This document shows, one piece after another, positions 1 to 5,354 of a stretch of 9,786 nucleotides of DNA. Source of the stretch: DAOVIY01 sp964513365 (lineage in GTDB: Bacteria; Patescibacteriota; Minisyncoccia; UBA6257); the NCBI GenBank assembly GCA_964513365.1, contig CAZEMH010000017.1, positions 1 to 9,786 on the forward strand, read 5' to 3'. The first letter of the stretch is position 1. Every line of letters begins with the position of its first letter. The notes beneath the pieces are model-generated. The model ran no database searches. It was not told the DNA's origin and saw only the letters and a program-made list of their open reading frames with translations. Both the position numbers and the translations under genes were made by a program.

Positions 1-19
1 TTTTTATATCTTTATATAT

Positions 20-445
20 CTATCCCTTTATCTCTATACCCATACTCCTCGCTGTCCCTTCCACCATTTTCATAGCTGCTTCTATATCTGTTGTATTTAA
101 ATCAGGCATTTTTCTTTTAGCAATTTCTTCAACTTGTTTTTTTGTAACCTTTCCAACTTTTTCCTTTAAAGGATTACCAGCTCCTTTTTGTATCCCTGCA
201 GCTTTGCGCAATAAATCAGATACTGGCGGTTGCTTAAATTTTAAATCAAAACTTCTGTCTTGGTAAATAGTAATTTCTACAGGAATAATATCTCCTGCTT
301 GTTCCTTTGTTTTTTCATTAAAGCGTGTGCAAAATTCCTGAATATTTAAACCATGTTGCCCTAAAGCAGGACCAATAGGCGGAGCAGGATTAGCCTGCCC
401 AGCAGGAATCTGTAAAATTAATGTTGTTTTTATTGCTTTTGCCAT
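20..445 (-). CDS. rplK: 50S ribosomal protein L11
   Basis: L11 binds the GTPase-associated region of 23S rRNA and supports factor-dependent steps of translation. The 141-residue product has the family's usual length. Its N-terminal domain carries the proline-rich PAPPIGPALGQHG motif (about residues 20-32), and the C-terminal rRNA-binding domain contains the Gly-rich GIQKGAGNP segment and ends in MGIEIKG. The ATG start follows the nusG stop by 15 bases in an A/T-rich gap with no visible Shine-Dalgarno site. The stop is TAG. It is the last complete gene of the rubredoxin-HD-secE-nusG-rplK series; rplA would be expected next but lies outside the window. The identification is firm. Confidence 0.97.
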   Translation of the reverse strand: MAKAIKTTLILQIPAGQANPAPPIGPALGQHGLNIQEFCTRFNEKTKEQAGDIIPVEITIYQDRSFDLKFKQPPVSDLLRKAAGIQKGAGNPLKEKVGKVTKKQVEEIAKRKMPDLNTTDIEAAMKMVEGTARSMGIEIKG

Positions 446-460
446 ATTTTAATAAAATTT

Positions 461-1006
461 TTAATCTTTTTTTACTTGAAGAAAATCCAAGTCTACCGGA
501 GTATCCCTCCCAAACAAAGATACCAATACTTTAACTCTTCCTTTTTCATGGTCTATTTCATCCACTTTTCCTTGTTTATCTTTAAAAGGACCATCTGTAA
601 TAGTAACTAGATCCCCTTCCATAAAATCTATCTTGTATTTTGGCTCTTCTTCTTTCGTCTTTTTTAAAATTTGCTTTATTTCTTCATCTTGAACAGGGCG
701 TGGAGTCGTTCCAGCTCCGATGAAACCTGTTACCATTGGAGTATTTCTCACAACATACCAAGAATCATCAGTAACAATCATTTCAACAAAAACATAGCCT
801 GGATATATTTTTTCTTCTACAATAGCGCGCTTACTATGCTTTATCTTTACTTTTTTTTCTTTAGGCACTAAAACATTAAAAATCTTATCCTGCATTTCTA
901 AAGATTCAACTCTTTGTCTCAAACTTCGAGCTACGGCATCTTCATATCCAGAATAAGTATGAATTACATACCAATTTCTTCCTAAATTTATCTGCTGTTT
1001 TGGCAT
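461..1006 (-). CDS. nusG: Transcription termination/antitermination protein NusG
   Basis: NusG binds RNA polymerase and links it to Rho or the ribosome. The 181-residue protein has an NGN domain (about residues 10-118, beginning NWYVIHTYSGYE and including KIYPGYVFVEM and VRNTPMVTGFIG). A KOW domain follows (about 130-181, with GPFKDKQGKV and LFGRDTPVDLDF). Length and domain order are normal for a bacterial NusG without insertions. It lies 13 bases after secE, the classical secE-nusG-rplK order, with no recognisable SD before its ATG. Stop TAA. The identification is firm. Confidence 0.97.
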   Translation of the reverse strand: MPKQQINLGRNWYVIHTYSGYEDAVARSLRQRVESLEMQDKIFNVLVPKEKKVKIKHSKRAIVEEKIYPGYVFVEMIVTDDSWYVVRNTPMVTGFIGAGTTPRPVQDEEIKQILKKTKEEEPKYKIDFMEGDLVTITDGPFKDKQGKVDEIDHEKGRVKVLVSLFGRDTPVDLDFLQVKKD

Positions 1007-1019
1007 AAATTAACAATTC

Positions 1020-1202
1020 TTATTTTATAATAACAGCCATTGATTTAATTAACCCAAAATCAATAAGCCCTAGAACAATAGCAACAGCAAAAGAAAGTCC
1101 AAGAACACCTAAAGTATAATGTATGGTTTCTTTACGAGTGGGCCAATTTACTTTCTTTAATTCTTGAACAGCTCCTTTAAAATATCTCTTTATATTTTTC
1201 AT
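1020..1202 (-). CDS. secE: Preprotein translocase subunit SecE
   Basis: SecE is the small clamp subunit of the SecYEG channel in the cytoplasmic membrane. The 60-residue product is the short single-span type: an amphipathic cytoplasmic helix with the diagnostic ELKKVNWPTRKE motif (about residues 14-25) and then one transmembrane segment (about 30-55). The ATG at 1202-1200 is preferred over an upstream in-frame GTG at 1250. Starting at the GTG would add 16 residues translated through a terminator-like hairpin, and family members begin near this ATG. The SD is weak at best (AAAAAG). The gene lies 44 bases after the HD-gene stop and 13 bases before nusG. Confidence 0.93.
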   Translation of the reverse strand: MKNIKRYFKGAVQELKKVNWPTRKETIHYTLGVLGLSFAVAIVLGLIDFGLIKSMAVIIK

Positions 1203-1214
1203 TTTTTTCTTTTT

Positions 1215-1235
1215 AAAAATGCCCCAAAGGGCACT
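1215..1235 (-). terminator. Terminator-like hairpin just upstream of secE
   Basis: On the minus strand AGTGCCC pairs with GGGCATT (7 bp with one G-U) around a 4-nt loop and runs into a 5-T tract. It lies between the HD-gene stop and the secE ATG. It could end the rubredoxin-HD transcript, act as an attenuator, or form a 5' hairpin if a promoter at 1241-1269 is used. Only about a dozen bases separate it from secE. Confidence 0.6.
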
Positions 1236-1240
1236 CTTAT

Positions 1241-1269
1241 ACTCTATCACAAACCAAGATTTTTATCAA
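1241..1269 (-). promoter_or_regulatory. Possible promoter for secE-nusG-rplK
   Basis: Minus-strand TTGATA (1269-1264), a 17-bp spacer and TAGAGT (1246-1241) preceded by an extended TGA. It overlaps the 3' end of the HD gene. The -10 box is a poor match, so this is tentative. It would give the secE operon its own start, placing the first transcribed base at or beside the hairpin at 1218-1235. Confidence 0.3.
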
Positions 1270-1801
1270 TCTTTTGCATCCCCTGCAAAACTAAATCAAC
1301 AAATTCTTCTAAGGAAAGCCCCAATAAAGATTCACATTGTTTGATAATTTCCCGATTAGCTCCTTTAGCAAATCCCTTCTCCTTAAAACGATTTAAAATA
1401 TTATCAGTTGTTACGTCTTTAATTTTCTTAGAAGGCAATACTAAGGTAGTTGCAACAATCAAACCAGTTAAAGGATCAACGCAAAATAAAGATTTTGCCA
1501 TTTTAGTTTCAGGAGCAATACCGTGAATTTCATTATGGGTTTTTACCGCTTCTACAATCTCTTTATCTATGTTTTGTTCCTTTAGATATTCTGATCCTAT
1601 TAAAGAATGCTGCTCTGGCTTATCTTTTGTTTCTTCATAATCAATATCATGAAGCAGCCCAGCTATCTCCCATTTTTCTTCATCCTCTTTAAAATATTTA
1701 GCTAATTCTTTCATAGCAGCTCCGCAAGCCAAACAATGCTTAACCAAGTTAGGCGTTTTAACCTTATCATTCAACATTAATAAAGCTTCATCTTTATTCA
1801 T
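1247..1801 (-). CDS. HD-domain metal-dependent phosphohydrolase
   Basis: A 184-residue HD-superfamily protein. Visible metal-ligand candidates are H22 (in KHCLACG), the H51-D52 pair in AGLLHDIDYE, H65 in PEQHSLIG, H89 and H93 in KTHNEIHG, and D109 in FCVDPLTGL. This pattern fits the compact HDIG-like proteins that hydrolyse phosphoester bonds in nucleotides; the substrate cannot be read from sequence. Its ATG overlaps the 3' end of the rubredoxin-like gene by 8 bases, so the two are probably translationally coupled. Its stop is TGA (followed at once by TAG), evidence that UGA terminates here. It precedes secE. Family assignment is good; physiological role unknown. Confidence 0.85.
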   Translation of the reverse strand: MNKDEALLMLNDKVKTPNLVKHCLACGAAMKELAKYFKEDEEKWEIAGLLHDIDYEETKDKPEQHSLIGSEYLKEQNIDKEIVEAVKTHNEIHGIAPETKMAKSLFCVDPLTGLIVATTLVLPSKKIKDVTTDNILNRFKEKGFAKGANREIIKQCESLLGLSLEEFVDLVLQGMQKIDKNLGL

Positions 1802-2009
1802 AATAAAATTTATCTTTTAATTTTTTTTCGCTCTTCATTTCTTCTACATTCTCTAACTCTATATTTTCTCCATATTCTTCTATTAACTCAAATTCTGATT
1901 TATAAGCACCACATTCAGGACAAATCCACTCTTCATCTAGTTCCATAAAACTAATTTCTTCTATACTATCGTCATAAATATATCCGCAATTTAAACAACG
2001 ATGTTTCAT
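1794..2009 (-). CDS. Rubredoxin-like iron or zinc protein
   Basis: A 71-residue protein with two Cys knuckles: C5-x2-C8 followed by GYIYDD, and C30-P-E-C33 followed by GAYKSEF, the rubredoxin signature. The segment between knuckles is about 8 residues shorter than in classical rubredoxins (21 versus about 29 residues between C8 and C30), and a charged tail of about 30 residues follows (Glu-rich, then Lys-rich). It could carry a single Fe for electron transfer or simply bind Zn. The ATG has no SD and lies about 20 bases after the predicted transcription start of a near-perfect promoter. It is first in the operon and overlaps the HD gene by 8 bases. Confidence 0.8.
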   Translation of the reverse strand: MKHRCLNCGYIYDDSIEEISFMELDEEWICPECGAYKSEFELIEEYGENIELENVEEMKSEKKLKDKFYYE

Positions 2010-2035
2010 GTTATAAAAGATTAATTTTAAAAAGT

Positions 2036-2063
2036 ATTATAAAGCAGAAAAAAATAATGTCAA
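2036..2063 (-). promoter_or_regulatory. Consensus promoter for the rubredoxin-HD operon
   Basis: Minus-strand TTGACA (2063-2058), 16-bp spacer, TATAAT (2041-2036): both hexamers match the sigma-70 consensus exactly. Predicted start near 2029, giving a leader of about 20 nt before the ATG at 2009. Its -35 box lies 6 bp from the -35 box of the divergent promoter at 2070-2097. Confidence 0.85.
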
Positions 2064-2069
2064 TATCAC

Positions 2070-2097
2070 TTGACAAAATGAATATTTGTTGTAAAAT
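2070..2097 (+). promoter_or_regulatory. Divergent promoter for the structured leader and small-ORF chain
   Basis: Plus-strand TTGACA (2070-2075), 16-bp spacer ending in TTG, TAAAAT (2092-2097). Predicted start near 2104, only a few bases before the closing helix of the structured RNA at 2107-2180. It faces away from the 2036-2063 promoter, and the two -35 boxes form TGTCAA-6 bp-TTGACA. Confidence 0.8.
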
Positions 2098-2106
2098 AAG
2101 TATATT

Positions 2107-2180
2107 CCAGGGTGGACTTACTTAATTGTGAGAAAATTGATTTTCTCGCAGATTATAACGTCTACTAATATCTACCCTGG
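2107..2180 (+). ncRNA. Candidate structured leader RNA, unclassified
   Basis: A 10-bp closing helix joins CCAGGGTGGA (2107-2116) to TCTACCCTGG (2171-2180), with one G-U. Inside it a second hairpin pairs GTGAGAAAA (2128-2136) with TTTTCTCGC (2141-2149) around a TTGA loop, also with one G-U. About 20 unpaired or weakly paired bases (2150-2170) lie between the two. The fold starts at the predicted transcript 5' end and has no T-tract after it, so it is not an intrinsic terminator. It may be a cis-regulatory leader, a 5' stabiliser or a processed small RNA. I do not recognise it as any riboswitch class I know. Confidence 0.5.
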
Positions 2181-2215
2181 ATGAGAATAGTATCTTGAAA
2201 ACTTGAAAAAATAAA

Positions 2216-2251
2216 ATGAAAGGAGAGGAAAAAAATAAAATGAAAGGATAG
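2216..2251 (+). other. Possible 11-codon micro-ORF in the leader
   Basis: ATG to TAG encoding MKGEEKNKMKG. It has no SD of its own, but its last codons (AAAGGA) form the SD for the next small frame, whose ATG lies 3 bases after this stop. Two copies of a 19-base A-rich unit (2206-2224 and 2230-2248), each containing ATGAAAGGA, cover the region. Such short frames arise easily in A-rich DNA, so coding status is uncertain. Confidence 0.2.
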
Positions 2252-2254
2252 ATT

Positions 2255-2320
2255 ATGCTAAAGATAAAAAATATTTTTGCAAAAATAATAAAAAATGGCA
2301 AAAAAAAAAGAAAAAATTAA
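2255..2320 (+). CDS. Possible 21-residue basic peptide
   Basis: ATG to TAA, 21 residues, beginning MLKIKNIFAKIIKNG and ending in KKKRKN. The first 14 residues could form an amphipathic helix, followed by a basic tail; this resembles leader or membrane-active peptides in composition, but no function can be assigned. An AAAGGA SD lies 6 bases before the ATG, a stronger site than those of most housekeeping genes here. It sits between the structured leader RNA and the 107-residue gene on the same predicted transcript. The A-rich composition makes a chance frame plausible. Confidence 0.35.
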   Translation: MLKIKNIFAKIIKNGKKKRKN

Positions 2321-2329
2321 AGATAACGA

Positions 2330-2401
2330 ATGAAAATTATTACTGAATTTAAAAAAAGAAAAATTAAAAAAAAATTAGGAAAAGAAAAGGAGAAAAAATG
2401 A
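2330..2401 (+). CDS. Possible 23-residue Lys-rich peptide, coupled to the next gene
   Basis: ATG to TGA, 23 residues, beginning MKIITEFKKRKIKKK and ending in GKEKEKK. Its TGA overlaps the ATG of the 107-residue gene as ATGA, the classical arrangement for translational coupling, and its codons contain the AAGGAG SD of that gene. It begins 9 bases after the previous small frame and has no clear SD. More than half its residues are Lys or Arg. It may be a coupling leader frame rather than a functional peptide, or a chance frame. Confidence 0.3.
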   Translation: MKIITEFKKRKIKKKLGKEKEKK

Positions 2402-2721
2402 AAATCCCGATAAAGTGTTTTGAATATCTGACTAATAAAGGAAATGGAAAAAAATGTAAATTAGGACCACTATGCGCAGGGAAGCATCAAGATTGTCAAT
2501 TTAAAACAAATGGTATAAAAGAATCGTTTTCTCAAGACCAAAAGATAAGATATATATATTCATTGGCAGCTCGCTGTTTAGAATGGCATAGAAGAAAAAA
2601 GAAAACAAACCATTACTATCAACAAATCGAGCCACAAATTGAAACTATTTGTACAAAGATTAAGTGCCAACAAGAGAAAAAACTAATCAAAAAAGAGAAA
2701 ATTCTCCTTAAAAAAAAGTAA
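2398..2721 (+). CDS. Unrecognised Cys- and Lys-rich small protein
   Basis: A 107-residue protein that I do not recognise. The N-terminal third has four cysteines at C7, C20, C26 and C33 with nearby H30 (GPLCAGKHQDC), a spacing that could bind Zn or an Fe-S cluster. The middle has SLAARCLEWHRRKKK with C60. A late C-x5-C pair (CTKIKC) precedes a highly basic tail ending LLKKK. There is no signal peptide or membrane span, and the charge suggests nucleic-acid or ribosome contact (inference). An AAGGAG SD lies 5 bases before the ATG, which overlaps the stop of the preceding small frame. It is the only larger gene on the plus strand, with its own promoter, structured leader and terminator. Real coding status is likely; function unknown. 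Confidence 0.7.
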   Translation: MKIPIKCFEYLTNKGNGKKCKLGPLCAGKHQDCQFKTNGIKESFSQDQKIRYIYSLAARCLEWHRRKKKTNHYYQQIEPQIETICTKIKCQQEKKLIKKEKILLKKK

Positions 2722-2734
2722 TTATTAAAAAGCT

Positions 2735-2767
2735 TAGGGAACCATCAGAGGTTCCCTATTTTTTTAT
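2735..2767 (+). terminator. Strong intrinsic terminator between convergent genes
   Basis: TAGGGAACC (2735-2743) pairs perfectly with GGTTCCCTA (2750-2758) around a 6-nt ATCAGA loop, followed by a T-tract (2759-2765). It ends the 107-residue gene transcript. Read on the minus strand, the stem is followed by AGC and then five Ts, so it may also end the FKBP transcript arriving from the other side. Confidence 0.93.
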
Positions 2768-2777
2768 TCCGTTTAAT

Positions 2778-3236
2778 TTATTTAATTTCTAAAAGCTCAA
2801 CTTCAAATATAAGAGTTGCATTTGGAGGAATTAACCCAGGTATTCCATTTTCTCCATAAGCAAGGTCTGAAGGAATTGTTAATTTCCGTTTTTCTCCTAC
2901 TTTCATTCCTAAAACTCCCAAATCCCATCCTTTTATAACCTGGCCAGCGCCAAGATTAAATTCAAAAGGAACGCCTCTATCTATACTTGAATCAAACTTT
3001 GTGCCATCTTCAAGTGTTCCAATGTAATGAACTGATACATCATCTCCGTTTTTAGCTACTATCCCTTCTCCTTCACTTAATACTTCTATTTTTAATTCAT
3101 TGTTTTCAATTTCATTAACTTGTTCATTATTATCTATAACAGAATCCATATCTTTATTTATTTTATTATTTTTACTCCAATTAATTACAACTATTAACAG
3201 AACAATGGACAAAGAAATAATTAATATTTTTTTCAT
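2778..3236 (-). CDS. Membrane-anchored FKBP-type peptidyl-prolyl isomerase
   Basis: A 152-residue protein with an N-terminal membrane anchor (about residues 4-19), an Asn/Glu-rich linker (20-47) and one FKBP domain (about 48-152). Active-site residues of the family are present: Y71, F81-D82 in KFDSS, F91 and F93, V100-I101 in GQVIKGW with W104, Y127 in LAYG, and F144 in IFEVELL. It should catalyse prolyl cis-trans isomerisation on the outer face of the cytoplasmic membrane, helping fold exported proteins. There is no lipobox Cys, so it is probably an uncleaved anchor. It has no SD and a predicted leader of about 15 nt. It lies 45 bases after obg, with a promoter overlapping the obg stop, and converges on the plus-strand gene. 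Confidence 0.92.
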   Translation of the reverse strand: MKKILIISLSIVLLIVVINWSKNNKINKDMDSVIDNNEQVNEIENNELKIEVLSEGEGIVAKNGDDVSVHYIGTLEDGTKFDSSIDRGVPFEFNLGAGQVIKGWDLGVLGMKVGEKRKLTIPSDLAYGENGIPGLIPPNATLIFEVELLEIK

Positions 3237-3257
3237 GGTGTAAATTTTATTTTTTCT

Positions 3258-3285
3258 ATTCTATCATAACTTAATTTTTTTTCAA
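3258..3285 (-). promoter_or_regulatory. Promoter for the FKBP gene
   Basis: Minus-strand TTGAAA (3285-3280), 16-bp spacer, TAGAAT (3263-3258) with an extended TGA directly before it. The -35 box overlaps the TGA stop of obg. Predicted start near 3251, about 15 nt before the ATG. Confidence 0.6.
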
Positions 3286-4256
3286 AGTTTTTTGTATTTT
3301 TGTTTTATTACATCCCGTAATATTTTTTCAACATGTTTTATGCTTTCATCATCAAGTATAGAAATCGGAATTGCTTCTTTTCCTATTTTCTTTAACTGAT
3401 TAAGTTTTTCTTTTATTTTATTCTTATCTAATAAGTCAGATTTACTCAAAAAAATATATTCAACTTTATCTAAAAGTTTTTTGCTATAAGCGCCTAATTC
3501 ATTTCTAATGATTTGATAATCTTTTACAGGATCAGATGATTCTGCGGAAATAAAATGAAAAAGCGTTTTTGTCCTATCAATATGGCGTAAAAATTTAATA
3601 CCAAGCCCTTTATTATCAGAAGCACCTTCAATAATTCCAGGAACATCGGCTAATATCAATTCATAATAAGCGCCCAGATTTGGATTAAGCGTTGTAAAAG
3701 GATAATTAGCAACCTTGCTTTTAGCATTAGTCAACTCGTTTAATAAACTGGACTTACCTACATTCGGCAAGCCAATAAATCCAACATCAGCAATTAATTT
3801 AAGTTCAAGCCTTAATTCATATTCTTCACCGGGCAAACCTTCTTGAAATTGGGTTGGGCTTGTATTAGTTGATGAACGAAATTTAAAATTACCTTTGCCA
3901 CCTCTACCGCCTTTGGCTATAAGTATTTGCTGTCCAATAGAAATAATTTCTGAATCTTCGCCAGTAGATAGATTATGAACTAAAGTGCCAATTGGCACTT
4001 TTAAAATAATATCTTTACCGTCTTCCCCATCATGAAGTTGGGGTTTCCCATCTTGTCCATCCTCTGCCACTAATTCCTTTTTGCCGCGAAACTGGGAAAG
4101 AGCGCCAATATCAGACACGCCTTCTAGATAAACACTGCCTCCTTTACCACCATTACCTCCAGTCGGCCCAAGGCTCATTAATGTTTTATTAAATGCCACT
4201 GCGCCGCAGCCTCCATGACCGGCTTTCACTTTAATTTTGATATCATCAATTAACAT
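3282..4256 (-). CDS. obg: GTPase Obg (CgtA), short form
   Basis: Obg is a ribosome-associated GTPase in large-subunit assembly and stress control. The 324-residue product has the Gly-rich Obg fold (about 1-157, with GHGGCG, GPTGGNGGKGG and KGGRGGKGN) and a GTPase domain. G1 is GLPNVGKS (162-169), switch I is NYPFTTLNPN, and G3 is DVPG (204-207). G4 is SKSD (271-274) instead of the usual NKxD, and G5 is near PISI (297-300). There is no C-terminal OCT extension; the protein stops shortly after the GTPase domain. The ATG follows the CDF stop after a single base (TGA-T-ATG), so translation is probably coupled. Stop TGA. Confidence 0.96.
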   Translation of the reverse strand: MLIDDIKIKVKAGHGGCGAVAFNKTLMSLGPTGGNGGKGGSVYLEGVSDIGALSQFRGKKELVAEDGQDGKPQLHDGEDGKDIILKVPIGTLVHNLSTGEDSEIISIGQQILIAKGGRGGKGNFKFRSSTNTSPTQFQEGLPGEEYELRLELKLIADVGFIGLPNVGKSSLLNELTNAKSKVANYPFTTLNPNLGAYYELILADVPGIIEGASDNKGLGIKFLRHIDRTKTLFHFISAESSDPVKDYQIIRNELGAYSKKLLDKVEYIFLSKSDLLDKNKIKEKLNQLKKIGKEAIPISILDDESIKHVEKILRDVIKQKYKKL

Positions 4257-4257
4257 A

Positions 4258-5307
4258 TCACTCTCTTTCTAATTTTGTATTGCAAGTAGGGCATTTTAAA
4301 GTTGAACAAGGAACGCCTCTCTCATGCGCAATCTTATAACCGCATTTAGGACAAATACAATAACCACTTGGACCTTTGCCAATTGCTTCTTGAATTTTTC
4401 CCTTAAATTTACCTTTCCTCTGCCAACCAAAACTCCTTCCAAGATGAGGCCTATAAAAACCAGTGCTTATTTCATGACTTTCAATTTGGATTGCGACATA
4501 TTGAAGACTTTTAATTTCTTCCATAAGTTTTTCTCTTAATCTATCGGAAATTTTAGTTGCCTCTTCCACACTTAAATTGCTTTGCAGCTTTATAACTAAA
4601 TTTGCTGTTGTAGCTGAACCCTTTTTTTGAGTTTTTAAAGAAGAAATTTCAATATTTTGTTCTTTAGCAATATTTTTTATTTTTTGTTCTATATCTTCGC
4701 CAGCACTAACATCAAGCAAAGAATCTATTGCTTCTCTTCCTAATGAAAATGATTCTTTAATAATATATAGACCAATCAATAAAGCTAAAAGAGCATCAGC
4801 GTAGATCCAGTATTTAACAAAAAACAAACCTGTTAAAATAGCTACTGAAGTATAAACATCAACCCGTGAATGAATTCCATCTGAAAGCAAACTAACAGAT
4901 CCCTCTTTTTTACCATGATGAATCTTCAATCTAGCCATGATTTCATTTACAGCAGCTGAAAATATCATAACACCAAAAGCCAGATAACTAATTTCAATCT
5001 TTTGGGGACTAAGAAAGTTTTTATAAGATTCGTAAATAATACCAATACCAGTTGCAAAAACAATGATTGTGATAATTACTCCGCTTAAAACTTCAAATTT
5101 ATAGTGGCCATAAGGATGTTCTTTATCGCTAGGTTTTTTAGAAATTCTAATACCAATATAGCCAATTGCCGAAGAAAATATATCCATAAAAGAATGCAAT
5201 CCTTCGGCTAAAATAGCAGCAGAATTAGAAAAAGCGCCAACAGCAATTTTGCTTCCAGCTAAAACAATATTTGCGAATATTGAAATTATTGCGATTTTCT
5301 CTTTCAT
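4258..5307 (-). CDS. Cation diffusion facilitator with C-terminal zinc ribbon
   Basis: A 349-residue CDF-family antiporter exporting divalent metal (probably Zn) in exchange for protons. Six membrane segments lie within about residues 5-185. The transport site has two HxxxD pairs, H38/D42 (HSFMD) in TM2 and H146/D150 (HSRVD) in TM5; the HD-HD set is usual for Zn-preferring members. A cytoplasmic regulatory domain follows (about 200-280). The last 35 residues form a Cys cluster, C317, C319, C322, C334, C339 and C342 (GYCICPKCGY then CSTLKCPTC), a zinc-ribbon-like appendage absent from typical CDFs. It is the first gene of the CDF-obg pair. An extended -10 lies only 8 bases before the ATG, so its transcript may be nearly leaderless. 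Stop TGA. Confidence 0.93.
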   Translation of the reverse strand: MKEKIAIISIFANIVLAGSKIAVGAFSNSAAILAEGLHSFMDIFSSAIGYIGIRISKKPSDKEHPYGHYKFEVLSGVIITIIVFATGIGIIYESYKNFLSPQKIEISYLAFGVMIFSAAVNEIMARLKIHHGKKEGSVSLLSDGIHSRVDVYTSVAILTGLFFVKYWIYADALLALLIGLYIIKESFSLGREAIDSLLDVSAGEDIEQKIKNIAKEQNIEISSLKTQKKGSATTANLVIKLQSNLSVEEATKISDRLREKLMEEIKSLQYVAIQIESHEISTGFYRPHLGRSFGWQRKGKFKGKIQEAIGKGPSGYCICPKCGYKIAHERGVPCSTLKCPTCNTKLERE

Positions 5308-5315
5308 ATATTCCT

Positions 5316-5324
5316 ATTCTACCA
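5316..5324 (-). promoter_or_regulatory. Extended -10 promoter for the CDF-obg operon
   Basis: Minus-strand TGG-TAGAAT, beginning at the end of the T-tract of the upstream terminator. No -35 box is visible at normal spacing. The predicted start is within one or two bases of the ATG at 5307. Confidence 0.5.
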
Positions 5325-5346
5325 AAAAATCGCCTCTTTGGCGATT
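5324..5346 (-). terminator. Terminator after tRNA-Gln
   Basis: On the minus strand AATCGCC pairs with GGCGATT (7 bp) around AAAGA, then runs into six Ts. It lies 8 bases after the tRNA and closes the pcm-prfB-ftsE-ftsX-tRNA unit. The CDF extended -10 begins at its last T. Confidence 0.88.
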
Positions 5347-5354
5347 CTAATTTG

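Noticed and set aside
671..871. Plus-strand open frame of 66 codons
   Set aside because: Lies wholly antisense to nusG, with low-complexity Phe/Tyr-rich product typical of a shadow frame.
1203..1250. GTG-initiated N-terminal extension of SecE
   Set aside because: It would be read through the hairpin before secE and is not expected in short SecE proteins; the ATG at 1202 fits the family.
1164..1526. Plus-strand open frame of 120 codons
   Set aside because: Antisense to the HD gene and secE; no SD, promoter or recognisable motif.
2107..2180. Reading the structured leader as a tRNA or tRNA-like RNA
   Set aside because: The ends could form a 7-bp acceptor-like helix, but there is no TTCNA T-loop, no D arm and the inner hairpin does not give a 7-nt anticodon loop.
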